From IMG/VR virus record IMGVR_UViG_3300028837_000162, positions 1-24,869 of that record: DNA of 24,869 bases; one strand, 5' to 3'. Of this stretch, positions 1 to 6,316 are shown piece after piece; position 1 is the stretch's first letter, and every line of letters begins with the position of its first letter. The notes beneath the pieces are model-generated. The model was not told the DNA's origin. It did not search any database and saw nothing but the letters and a program-made list of their open reading frames with translations. The stretch comes from a virus. The translations under genes and the position numbers were made by a program.

Positions 1-6
1 AAAATA

Positions 7-426
7 ATGAAAATACAGACGATCAGTTTTGAATTGGCTAAAAAGTTGGATAGCTTGGGGGTTAAGCAAGATAGTTGGCTGGCTTATTGGGAAATAAGCA
101 GTGAAATAATCGATAGGCTTGGATGGCAAGAATCTCATTGTCATAAAGCCATTAAAACGAATAGACTCTATTTGCATGCCTACATGCTAGAAGAGATTCT
201 TGGAATGCTGCCTCACTATTCTTTATGTATATGTAAGAGCCTATGTAATGGCACTTGTAAATCAATGCAAGATAAAAGAACATTAAATACAACCACAATA
301 TCTTTTCGCCTAGAGTATGGCGGTAAAATAGAAGTTTCTCATAAAAATCCAGTAGAAGCAGCTGGAAAATTGCTAAAAGTGTGCATAGAGGAAGGCTACG
401 TCAAAATAGAAAAAGAAAATAATTAG
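7..426 (+). CDS. Hypothetical phage-associated protein, 139 aa
   Basis: This is the only convincing plus-strand gene. It starts with ATG at 7, but only six bases precede it, so neither a ribosome binding site nor an upstream extension can be judged. The C-terminal half has the pattern of small phage proteins I recall from metagenomic phages: a helical N-terminus, a 'EEILGMLP' segment, a beta-rich part and an 'NPVEAAGKLL' helix near the end. It is rich in cysteine at residues 73-84 (pattern CICKSLCNGTC), which could bind metal or be incidental. It is convergent with the late operon and its stop codon overlaps that of the opposing gene (TTAG at 423-426). It probably belongs to a non-structural module that continues left of the window. 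Function unknown. Confidence 0.7.
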   Translation: MKIQTISFELAKKLDSLGVKQDSWLAYWEISSEIIDRLGWQESHCHKAIKTNRLYLHAYMLEEILGMLPHYSLCICKSLCNGTCKSMQDKRTLNTTTISFRLEYGGKIEVSHKNPVEAAGKLLKVCIEEGYVKIEKENN

Positions 427-764
427 TGCTTTAAATGATCAAACGCTTTTTCTATAGTACCTTGATTTTTGTTAATATCTTGTTCGCAAGAGGCTATAAA
501 ATCTGTCTTAAACGCTGTAAATCGTCCCTCAAGATTAGTATACATTGATTTTAACGCAGATATCTGTGCTGCATTTTCTGAAATTTTTTCAATACTACTT
601 AGTCTTAGCAATAAGTTAGAAAAATTTATCAAAAGTCTGTCCATTTTCCCGCCTAAGCTTGATTCAAGTTCCTTTATTCGCTCATAGCCTTTTAATATAT
701 CGTCTCTAAGACTAGTTAAATCTTCCTCTAGTTGACCAACTCGATTAAAAAGTTCATCGTTCAT
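423..764 (-). CDS. Coiled-coil hypothetical protein, last gene of the late operon, 113 aa
   Basis: The protein has heptad-like leucine and isoleucine spacing through most of its length (for example residues 8-37 and 43-60) and no membrane segment, so it is probably a soluble coiled coil. The start is well supported: AAAGGAG lies upstream of the ATG, and that ATG overlaps the stop of the holin-like gene as ATGA, which suggests translational coupling. Its place directly after the holin suggests a role at lysis or a late accessory role, but a spanin is unlikely because there is neither a signal peptide nor a TM segment. No family recognised. Confidence 0.75.
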   Translation of the reverse strand: MNDELFNRVGQLEEDLTSLRDDILKGYERIKELESSLGGKMDRLLINFSNLLLRLSSIEKISENAAQISALKSMYTNLEGRFTAFKTDFIASCEQDINKNQGTIEKAFDHLKH

Positions 765-1198
765 TGTGACGCACTCCTTTGTTTTTGCCTTTTATTGTAC
801 GATCGATGGCCAAAATAAAAACCAATAATAGTAAAAAAAATATCAAATAATATTTTTTGCAGATTAGGCAGGGATGAAATCCAAAGTTGCATGCCGGCAG
901 CAAAATTTTGCGCGATAACTGGATTAATTACATAAGTTATAGAAAAAAGAATACCCAGTATTATAAATAAAATAAGAAATAAACAAATTGTATAAACAAT
1001 TGAAACAGGCGCTCTAGATGTCCATTTGTCAGGGTTTTTGCTCTCGGCAATCCTTGCTTGCCAACGCCATTTAATATCAGCTAATTTACCATTTTTTTCA
1101 GCCTCTAAAAGGCGAGCTTCAATCTTCAACGCCTCGGTTTTGTCTGGAAAGATTATTCGTATAATATCGCGACCGAAATTTATAATACTATTAATCAT
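761..1198 (-). CDS. Holin-like membrane protein (GTA three-TM holin type), 145 aa
   Basis: The N-terminal ~60 residues are charged and helical and include a 'KWRWQARIAES' stretch. A 'WTSRAP' segment then leads into a strong hydrophobic segment at about 66-88. A second one lies at about 115-132, ending in 'GFYFGHRS' and a basic tail. A weaker hydrophobic stretch around 90-105 may be a third helix. This layout (charged helix, W-x-R-P-like turn, TMs, GxRS-like end) matches the GTA_holin_3TM family as I recall it; such proteins make pores in the inner membrane to release endolysin. Its location in the same cassette as an endolysin supports this. The ATG has only a weak Shine-Dalgarno. Family assignment is inference; membrane nature is directly visible. 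Confidence 0.7.
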   Translation of the reverse strand: MINSIINFGRDIIRIIFPDKTEALKIEARLLEAEKNGKLADIKWRWQARIAESKNPDKWTSRAPVSIVYTICLFLILFIILGILFSITYVINPVIAQNFAAGMQLWISSLPNLQKILFDIFFTIIGFYFGHRSYNKRQKQRSASQ

Positions 1199-1200
1199 AA

Positions 1201-1536
1201 TTATTTTATTTTTAACTTGAGCTGCGCTTTTCGGGCCTGAAGATCACTTATTAAGAGATCCAAAATTTCAACGCTATTTACATTTGACAATGCTTTGTGC
1301 AATAAATTGATAAAATATTCTTTTACTGAAATACCTTTAAAGCCATTCATTGCTTTAACAAATAAATCATGAATAGCCGGCCTCAGAAAAACTTTCACAA
1401 GGTGGTCATCTGCTTTAATAGGCGTTTTTGCAGCCCATGCGGCAGCAGTATTATCTATGGCGTAATCAATTGCTGGATGTGCAAATAATTTAATTGCTAC
1501 TTTACCAAAAAAACCTAGACTACTTTTTAATGACAT
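1201..1536 (-). CDS. Hypothetical protein in the lysis cassette, 111 aa
   Basis: The N-terminus (about residues 5-35) is moderately hydrophobic and alanine-rich but not a clear TM helix. The C-terminus is helical and lysine-rich ('LQARKAQLKLKIK'). I do not recognise a family. The gene starts with ATG at 1536, with GGGG about nine bases upstream, and its start overlaps the end of the small ORF at 1527-1646 by ten bases. It lies between endolysin and holin genes and ends two bases before the short leader of the holin gene, so it is almost certainly co-transcribed with them. A lysis-accessory or virion role cannot be decided from the sequence. Confidence 0.7.
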   Translation of the reverse strand: MSLKSSLGFFGKVAIKLFAHPAIDYAIDNTAAAWAAKTPIKADDHLVKVFLRPAIHDLFVKAMNGFKGISVKEYFINLLHKALSNVNSVEILDLLISDLQARKAQLKLKIK

Positions 1537-1646
1537 GTCTTTTTACCCCATTTTTTCTTTCTATTTTTATTAGATAATTTTATTATTATAGAGCTATAAC
1601 AAACCACTAAAAACACAATCAAACATATACCTATTACGTAAAACAT
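1527..1646 (-). CDS. Small single-TM protein in lysis cassette, 39 aa
   Basis: This short ORF fills the gap between the endolysin and the 111-aa gene. It starts at ATG 1646 with a strong GGGGG ribosome binding site five bases upstream (1652-1656) and ends with TAA at 1527, overlapping the next start by ten bases. Residues 2-22 are strongly hydrophobic (Y-V-I-G-I-C-L-I-V-F-L-V-V-C core) and the rest is lysine-rich (NKNRKKKWGKK). This gives one N-terminal membrane anchor with a basic tail that would be cytoplasmic if the helix is N-out. It could be a small holin, antiholin or inner-membrane lysis helper; too short for a typical i-spanin. The RBS, spacing and tight packing support a real gene; function is inference. 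Confidence 0.6.
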   Translation of the reverse strand: MFYVIGICLIVFLVVCYSSIIIKLSNKNRKKKWGKKTCH

Positions 1647-1658
1647 ATAATCCCCCTG

Positions 1659-2123
1659 TCAATCTAATATGTATTTTTCAAAATTTTTGATGAATTCTTT
1701 AATCGTTCCCTGACCTCTTATCGTGTTATAATATCTTTTCCAATAATTAGCTAATCCTTCAATATCATCAGCTTTTGGAAGTTTTTCAGGTACTCTATAA
1801 TAATGAATTCTTGCCATTGCAGTTGCATAATATAAGTTGCCAATTAGATTCTTTTTCATTGAAAAAGCTGGAAAAGACAAATTAAGTATTTTCTTATTAA
1901 GATCGCTTTTATAAACCAAAAAATTATTATGGATATCTTTATGAGTATCTGGCTCCATTTGATATATTCCTAACGCAGGACCGTTTATTTGATGTAAGTA
2001 TTTGCCTAAATGAGACTCTTGCGCCGCTGTTCCTAATAATAAATTTACAGCAGATGCGCTATTCAACCCCATATAATCAAGAGTAGGAATAATAATATAT
2101 TCTTTTAAATGTGACGCTAACAT
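1659..2123 (-). CDS. Endolysin, lysozyme/transglycosylase-like muralytic enzyme, 154 aa
   Basis: The segment 'LLGTAAQESHLGKYL' (about residues 28-42) carries a glutamate in the A-x-E-S-H-x-G context typical of the catalytic acid of lysozyme and transglycosylase-fold enzymes. 'GPALGIYQMEP' (about 48-58) is the usual following substrate-groove motif. The C-terminal half has the 'AMARIHYYR', 'GLANYWKRYYNT' and 'GTIKEFI' blocks seen in a phage lysozyme-like family of this size. It should cut the glycan strands of peptidoglycan at lysis. There is no signal peptide, so it would need the holin nearby. The Shine-Dalgarno before the ATG is poor. The catalytic role of Glu is family knowledge; whether it is a hydrolase or lytic transglycosylase is not decidable here. 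Confidence 0.8.
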   Translation of the reverse strand: MLASHLKEYIIIPTLDYMGLNSASAVNLLLGTAAQESHLGKYLHQINGPALGIYQMEPDTHKDIHNNFLVYKSDLNKKILNLSFPAFSMKKNLIGNLYYATAMARIHYYRVPEKLPKADDIEGLANYWKRYYNTIRGQGTIKEFIKNFEKYILD

Positions 2124-2130
2124 AATCTAT

Positions 2131-2172
2131 GTTTTAGTTTGTTTTTGTTTTTGTTTGTTTTTGTTTGTCCAT
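2131..2172. repeat. Low-complexity GTTTTT-type tract
   Basis: A run of G separated by three to five T residues on the plus strand encodes the lysine/glutamine/threonine tail (KQKQTKTKTN) of the 97-aa protein on the minus strand. It is likely prone to slippage, which would change the length of that tail. Confidence 0.6.
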
Positions 2173-2427
2173 TTCTTTAAGAATTTGTGCGCTCACTAGC
2201 CGTGTAAACTGTTTATTATTTTCTACTTCCTTATATAATTTATTATAGTCTGCGTCATCTAATTCTATGCTCTGCCCGCTGTACAATTTCAAAGACCAGT
2301 CCATGTACTTAATAGCATCTCCGCCAGAACTACTTATCAACGCGTTTGCTAAAAGTTTGCCCATGTGAGAATTTGGTAATTCTTTTTCATCTAAACCTAT
2401 TAAATTTTTGTCTAATAATAATTGCAT
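2134..2427 (-). CDS. Small phage protein, 97 aa, first gene of the lysis transcription unit
   Basis: The layout 'L-x-G-L-D-x-x-x-L' at the start, then a helix with 'LLANALISSSGGDAIKYMDWSLKLYSG', a 'LDDADYNKLYKEVE' block and a 'LVSAQIL' end, resembles a widespread small phage protein that I know only as hypothetical. A well-placed AGAGGA ribosome binding site precedes the ATG at 2427. It is the first gene after the duplicated promoter-like repeat, followed ten bases on by the endolysin. Its C-terminus is a repetitive K/Q/T tail. The real function is unknown; a regulatory or assembly role is only a guess. Confidence 0.75.
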   Translation of the reverse strand: MQLLLDKNLIGLDEKELPNSHMGKLLANALISSSGGDAIKYMDWSLKLYSGQSIELDDADYNKLYKEVENNKQFTRLVSAQILKEMDKQKQTKTKTN

Positions 2428-2450
2428 ATTTTTATTCCTCTTTTTGATTA

Positions 2451-2466
2451 AACCTTTATTATAACA
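2451..2466 (-). promoter_or_regulatory. Extended -10 promoter, proximal copy, before the lysis genes
   Basis: On the minus strand TGTTATAAT lies at 2466-2458, an exact TGnTATAAT extended -10 element. The likely start site is near 2451, giving a leader of about 24 bases that contains AGAGGA before the ATG at 2427. No good -35 hexamer lies 16-18 bases upstream; the palindrome GTTTGCAAAC sits there instead (2476-2485). Confidence 0.6.
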
Positions 2467-2501
2467 AATAGCTGCGTTTGCAAACAGTAATTTTAGTCAA
2501 A
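2455..2501. repeat. 47-bp direct repeat, copy 1
   Basis: This is identical base for base to 2517-2563, with a period of 62 bp. It contains the TGTTATAAT element and the 10-bp palindrome GTTTGCAAAC. Confidence 0.95.
2476..2485. promoter_or_regulatory. Palindrome GTTTGCAAAC, operator-like, copy 1
   Basis: This is a perfect 10-bp palindrome centred about 30 bases upstream of the predicted start site, where a -35 element would be. It could bind a dimeric repressor or activator. The same site recurs at 2538-2547. Confidence 0.45.
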
Positions 2502-2512
2502 ATTGAAAACAG

Positions 2513-2528
2513 CAATTTTATTATAACA
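2513..2528 (-). promoter_or_regulatory. Extended -10 promoter, distal copy
   Basis: TGTTATAAT on the minus strand at 2528-2520 repeats the proximal promoter exactly, with a predicted start near 2513. It lies just after the stop codon of the DUF4116 gene. Confidence 0.55.
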
Positions 2529-2563
2529 AATAGCTGCGTTTGCAAACAGTAATTTTAGTCAAA
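2517..2563. repeat. 47-bp direct repeat, copy 2, overlapping the DUF4116 gene end
   Basis: This is a perfect copy of 2455-2501. Its last nine bases (2555-2563) form the stop and the last two codons of the DUF4116 gene. The 15-bp spacer 2502-2516 is itself related to part of the repeat (AAAATTGCTGTTTTCAA against AAAATTACTGTTTGCAA on the minus strand). Confidence 0.95.
2538..2547. promoter_or_regulatory. Palindrome GTTTGCAAAC, operator-like, copy 2
   Basis: Second copy of the palindrome, in the same position relative to the distal extended -10 element. Confidence 0.45.
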
Positions 2564-2959
2564 TATGTTTTTATCAACATATTTTATAGCATTCGCACTT
2601 TCCTGTACCGCAGCCAATGCTATAGCTTGCGTTTGTACTTTAACATATTTCAAGGCTTTTCCATCTTCTTCTACAGCCTCCAAACATATTGCTGGTGTTT
2701 GATTATGAACAAACCTCAACGTTTTTCCTTTTGCCCCCACTGCTGCCATACACATTGCTGTTGTTTGACTTTTAACATGTCTCAACGCGTTTGGGTTTTG
2801 CTGTACGGCTGCCAAACAAACAGCTTCGGTTTGTTCTATAACATTTTCCAGCTCTTCCCCGTCTTCCTCTACAGCAGCTAGTGCTTCCGCCTCTATCCAA
2901 TAGCCTTTAATATCACTTTCCTGCGCTCCCACTAAAGTTAAAAATTCTTGTAAAGTCAT
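2555..2959 (-). CDS. DUF4116-like repeat protein, 134 aa
   Basis: After a 20-residue N-terminus the protein is five units of exactly 22 residues (21-42, 43-64, 65-86, 87-108, 109-130). Four of the units begin with QT and follow QTxAxCLxAVxxxxxALxxV. This is the DUF4116 type of repeat, which I know mainly from proteins of Legionella, amoeba-associated bacteria and giant viruses. Each unit should form a helical hairpin, giving a small solenoid, probably for protein binding. A GAAGGGG ribosome binding site supports the ATG. It sits between fibre and lysis genes, a usual place for cargo (moron) genes. No catalytic motif is seen. It could be a host-modifying factor or an accessory virion protein. 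Confidence 0.8.
   Translation of the reverse strand: MTLQEFLTLVGAQESDIKGYWIEAEALAAVEEDGEELENVIEQTEAVCLAAVQQNPNALRHVKSQTTAMCMAAVGAKGKTLRFVHNQTPAICLEAVEEDGKALKYVKVQTQAIALAAVQESANAIKYVDKNIFD
2570..2899 (-). repeat. Five tandem 66-bp coding repeats (DUF4116 units)
   Basis: These encode the five 22-residue units of the DUF4116-like protein. The repeats are diverged in DNA but strict in length, with QT at residues 43, 65, 87 and 109. Confidence 0.8.
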
Positions 2960-2992
2960 ATCTATCCCCTTCTTTTTATTATTAAATAAATA

Positions 2993-5900
2993 TTATGCGT
3001 CTGCATAAAGTGCAAGTCTGCGAATTGCCCCATTAATTTCTACTCTTACTGATTCAGTGGAGCTTGTTCCTGATGAAATAACCCCCCTGTCGCTTCCTAT
3101 GAAGTTAATAAATCCCTCCGATACGTCCGCCTGATCTAGCGCTAATACTGGTATTGCTCCATCGTCTTCCTTCTGATCAACATGTAATTGAGCTGTAGGC
3201 GTAGAAAGATTAAGATTCATCCCGACACGTCCATTTGTAGCAAGCAGCAATTGGCTTGAGGTAACACCAGTATTTCCAGCACCCAATCGTAAATCTCTTA
3301 CAGTTCCTGTACCGCTGTTACTAGAATAAATTTGAAATAAAGTATATCCAGTATTATATTCCATTTTCAATGATTCTTGGTTAGACTGACTTGCAGTAGT
3401 GCCAACTCCGAAAATATGCAGTCCTATCGTATCTGTTCCATCACCATCAGAAGTAAAGAATTTTATAAGAGCGTTTGCACCTGCAACGTCATTGTATAAG
3501 TGAAAATCATCGTCACCCTCTGTAATCATGAGATATTGATCATCATCAGTATCATTAAAATGTAATTTGGGAGTGGAACTTGTGATAGTTAAATTACCAC
3601 CAGTTATTTCGCCAGTGGTTGTTATATCTCCACTACCCATATCTAGATCATCGCCTGCGGTAACAGGAGAAATGATGGTTCCGGTTCTTTCAAACGGGCT
3701 TAAAATAGTAGCAGCAGCCCATTTAAGGCCAGTAGCTGTTGAACTATCAGCAACAAGAATCTCATCGTCAGACCCGACTATCAATCCTCTGGATCTCGTG
3801 CCATCGCACGCTATCAATTCTCCTTTAGTGGCTATGGCTGAAAAATGAAGGTCGACACTATTTACAGTAACATCATATCCGGTAATATTTAAAGTTGAAT
3901 TAACTCCACCAACGTAAACAGTTCTTGTGCCGGCCCCGCTTGCCAAACTAACAGTATTTGTATTCGCGTCTGTAGCAACATTAATAGCCCCAGTACCGTT
4001 TACAGTAAAATTCCCACCTGTCGTATCTATTGAAGTCCCCAAAAGTGTTGTAGTGGTACCTGTAATATTTAAATCCCCACCGGTAATCTGACCGGTAGTA
4101 GTGATAATTCCACTACCCATATCAAGATTATCATTAGCAGTAAGAGGCTCTAACGTATCACCTCCGGTTCTAGTCCAATAATTAACGCCGCTAGCAGCAT
4201 CCGCGTACGCTGTGGTTGCTAATTTCGTTGAATTGTCAGATGGTGATTGCGTTGTTGCCAATGTTCCGTCTGGTAAAGTTATGCTAGAGCTAATAGTGCC
4301 ACTGCCGTTGGTTCGCAAGATGCCATTAGTTGTTGTCAATTCCGGCAAAACTACATTACCATCTTTAGTTATTGTTAATTTTGCGTCAGTTAAATCAGAA
4401 TTAGAATCATCATTGGTTCCTTCTACAGCCAGATGAAGTGAGCCGACCCCGCCCGCTTCTGTTCTTTCGAAAAATATACCAGCTTTACATCTAATATCTG
4501 TTAGTTCGCCAGATGAAGATCTAAATCTCATACCAGTAGCAGAACTGGCACCCCCTGTTTGATTGTCTAATAACAATCCGGTTGCTAAATTAGAACTGTT
4601 CGCAGCAACATGTAATGAATATAATGCTTCAGAAAGATTGACACCTAGTGTTCCTGTGCTTATTGTGAAGTTACAAGACATATCAAAAGTATCCTCATCT
4701 TCAAGCCACGTAATTACTCCATCGTTATCTTCTCCATCAAACGTTAATGTATAGTCAACACCAGCTGCTCCAGCTCCTATTGTTACATTTCCAGTGCTTT
4801 GAAAGGTTCCGTTTATCTTCACTAGATTTGTATCAAATTCACCATAGATAAGAGGGGAAGCGCTATTGCTGTTTTCAATGTAGAGTTTATTTGAGCCTGT
4901 CTCGTTCGATCCAGATAGATAACCTAAGAAAACGTTGCCATTTCCTGTTAAGGTATTTTGTCCGGATCCATACCCAATCATGGTGTTATTGCTTTTAGCA
5001 TTTGTGCCTGATGGGCCACCATTTCCTGCGTAAGTACCAATCAATACATTATAATCTCCACCTGATTGGTTATATCCTACATAACTTCCTATTCCTGTAT
5101 TACTAATACCAGTTGCTTGCCATAAGCTATACGCTCCCACTGCTGTATTACCACCAGTTGGTGTGGCATTATTATTGGTATATAAACTACGGTATCCAAA
5201 AGCAGAGTTATAACTACCCTTAACGTTAGTTAGCAATGCTTGATGCCCAACTGCTGTATTTCTATAAGCATCTCCGGCTATTTCTGTATTAATTCCTGCC
5301 TCATAACCAACGAAAAGTTGCGATCTATCAGTGGGGTCTATAGCAAGAACTCTATCAGTACCTATTTTGTAATTACCAGTTACATCTACATTTGCGGCAT
5401 CGACATCCCCAGTCCCCATATCTAAATCATCACCGGCTGTTTCTGGCGAAATGGTAGTTCCAGCCCTTGCCCATATACTGGTATCCCCAAGAGAAATCCA
5501 TGAGCCGTTTTCTCTAAATTGAAATCTGTTTAAACCACTATCATAGTAGATAAGTGCATCATCTGTTCCAGGAGCTACTGCTTGAGGATCTAACACTAAT
5601 GCTGTCGGATCTATTAATCCATCAACAGTAAGCTTTCCTGTAAAATATGCATTGGTAGCGGTAATATCTCCCGTCCCCATATCTAAATTATCACCGCTAT
5701 TAACAGGCTCGATGGTTGTTCCTGTTCTGGTAAATATATTAGAAGATATATTTTCGTGATCGCCTAGTACACATCTAATATGTGTATATTCACCCCACTC
5801 GTTTCCTTCTTTCTCTAAAATACCTAATATTTTTAATTGTCCACCACCTGTATTTAAGGTAGTAAGATCTAATTGCGTTGCTGAAATACCTGTTGAAGTA

Positions 5901-6286
5901 TTTCCAGATCCAACGACAATATTGGCATATTTCCCTATATCATTATTAGTAATAGTTCCGTTTACCTGTATTTCAATTTCAACCCAACGATCATCTATAA
6001 CATCAACATATCGCGCTACATTAGCTTTTCTATAAATATCATCTTGGTTATAAAGAATATCCTTTACAGAAGTTATTATGCCTACAATATTATCAGTATC
6101 ATCAGCTTTAGCGACTATTGGAACACCGTCATCATTTGATGTATTTGTTAACTTAACAAAATCATTAATAAAAATATCATCCGAATCTGATGCGGGAATA
6201 TAATATTTATTTGTCTTGCCGCTATACTGAGAACTCGATAGATTGTTTATAGGTTTTCCCCCTATTGGGTTATTTTTATTTGCCAT
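2993..6286 (-). CDS. Long fibre with capsid-decoration-like N-terminal domain, 1097 aa
   Basis: Residues 1-177 match the separate 189-aa capsid decoration protein (18867-19436) along its full length. Shared blocks include 'GDFVK/NDFVK', 'EIQxxGT', 'DIGxxAxIVVGSG', 'LxTxNTxxxQLxILG' and a terminal E-x-N-x-x-G. The rest is fibre-like. Four related units of about 37 residues (186-222, 273-309, 705-743, 866-902) carry 'GDxLDMGxGxI'. Residues about 341-470 have 'NTAVGHQAL', 'NSAFGYRSL', 'NTAVGAYSL' and 'NVLIGTYAG' repeats as in YadA-like trimeric stalks. 'STKLATTAYAD' (687-697) is a common fibre motif. The C-terminus shows no S74 chaperone. It is probably a trimeric adsorption fibre; the N-terminal match suggests attachment to the capsid rather than the tail. 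An AGGA precedes the ATG. Confidence 0.85.
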   Translation of the reverse strand: MANKNNPIGGKPINNLSSSQYSGKTNKYYIPASDSDDIFINDFVKLTNTSNDDGVPIVAKADDTDNIVGIITSVKDILYNQDDIYRKANVARYVDVIDDRWVEIEIQVNGTITNNDIGKYANIVVGSGNTSTGISATQLDLTTLNTGGGQLKILGILEKEGNEWGEYTHIRCVLGDHENISSNIFTRTGTTIEPVNSGDNLDMGTGDITATNAYFTGKLTVDGLIDPTALVLDPQAVAPGTDDALIYYDSGLNRFQFRENGSWISLGDTSIWARAGTTISPETAGDDLDMGTGDVDAANVDVTGNYKIGTDRVLAIDPTDRSQLFVGYEAGINTEIAGDAYRNTAVGHQALLTNVKGSYNSAFGYRSLYTNNNATPTGGNTAVGAYSLWQATGISNTGIGSYVGYNQSGGDYNVLIGTYAGNGGPSGTNAKSNNTMIGYGSGQNTLTGNGNVFLGYLSGSNETGSNKLYIENSNSASPLIYGEFDTNLVKINGTFQSTGNVTIGAGAAGVDYTLTFDGEDNDGVITWLEDEDTFDMSCNFTISTGTLGVNLSEALYSLHVAANSSNLATGLLLDNQTGGASSATGMRFRSSSGELTDIRCKAGIFFERTEAGGVGSLHLAVEGTNDDSNSDLTDAKLTITKDGNVVLPELTTTNGILRTNGSGTISSSITLPDGTLATTQSPSDNSTKLATTAYADAASGVNYWTRTGGDTLEPLTANDNLDMGSGIITTTGQITGGDLNITGTTTTLLGTSIDTTGGNFTVNGTGAINVATDANTNTVSLASGAGTRTVYVGGVNSTLNITGYDVTVNSVDLHFSAIATKGELIACDGTRSRGLIVGSDDEILVADSSTATGLKWAAATILSPFERTGTIISPVTAGDDLDMGSGDITTTGEITGGNLTITSSTPKLHFNDTDDDQYLMITEGDDDFHLYNDVAGANALIKFFTSDGDGTDTIGLHIFGVGTTASQSNQESLKMEYNTGYTLFQIYSSNSGTGTVRDLRLGAGNTGVTSSQLLLATNGRVGMNLNLSTPTAQLHVDQKEDDGAIPVLALDQADVSEGFINFIGSDRGVISSGTSSTESVRVEINGAIRRLALYADA
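3581..3691 (-). repeat. Fibre repeat unit 4
   Basis: Encodes residues 866-902, starting 'FERTGTIISPVTAGDDLDMG' and continuing with a 'TGEITGGNLTI' strand. It is closest to unit 3 in its last third. Confidence 0.75.
4058..4174 (-). repeat. Fibre repeat unit 3
   Basis: Encodes residues 705-743, with 'TRTGGDTLEP', 'NLDMGSG' and 'TGQITGGDLNI' in the same order as unit 4. Confidence 0.75.
5360..5470 (-). repeat. Fibre repeat unit 2
   Basis: Encodes residues 273-309, with 'ARAGTTISP', 'GDDLDMGTGD' and 'VTGNYKI'. It leads directly into the YadA-like repeats. Confidence 0.75.
5621..5731 (-). repeat. Fibre repeat unit 1
   Basis: Encodes residues 186-222, with 'TRTGTTIEP', 'GDNLDMGTGDI' and 'FTGKLTV'. 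It follows directly on the decoration-like N-terminal domain. Confidence 0.75.
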
Positions 6287-6316
6287 TTTTGTTTTTCCTA
6301 ATTTTATTTAAATTTA

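Noticed and set aside
2520-2562. TTGACT upstream of TATAAT as a standard -35/-10 promoter
   Set aside because: The two hexamers are 31 bases apart, too far for sigma70; the extended -10 reading fits better.
2455-2563. Two identical 47-bp repeats with a 15-bp spacer, resembling a minimal CRISPR array
   Set aside because: The spacer is too short and is itself related to the repeat, there are only two copies, no cas genes are near, and the repeats hold promoter-like elements.
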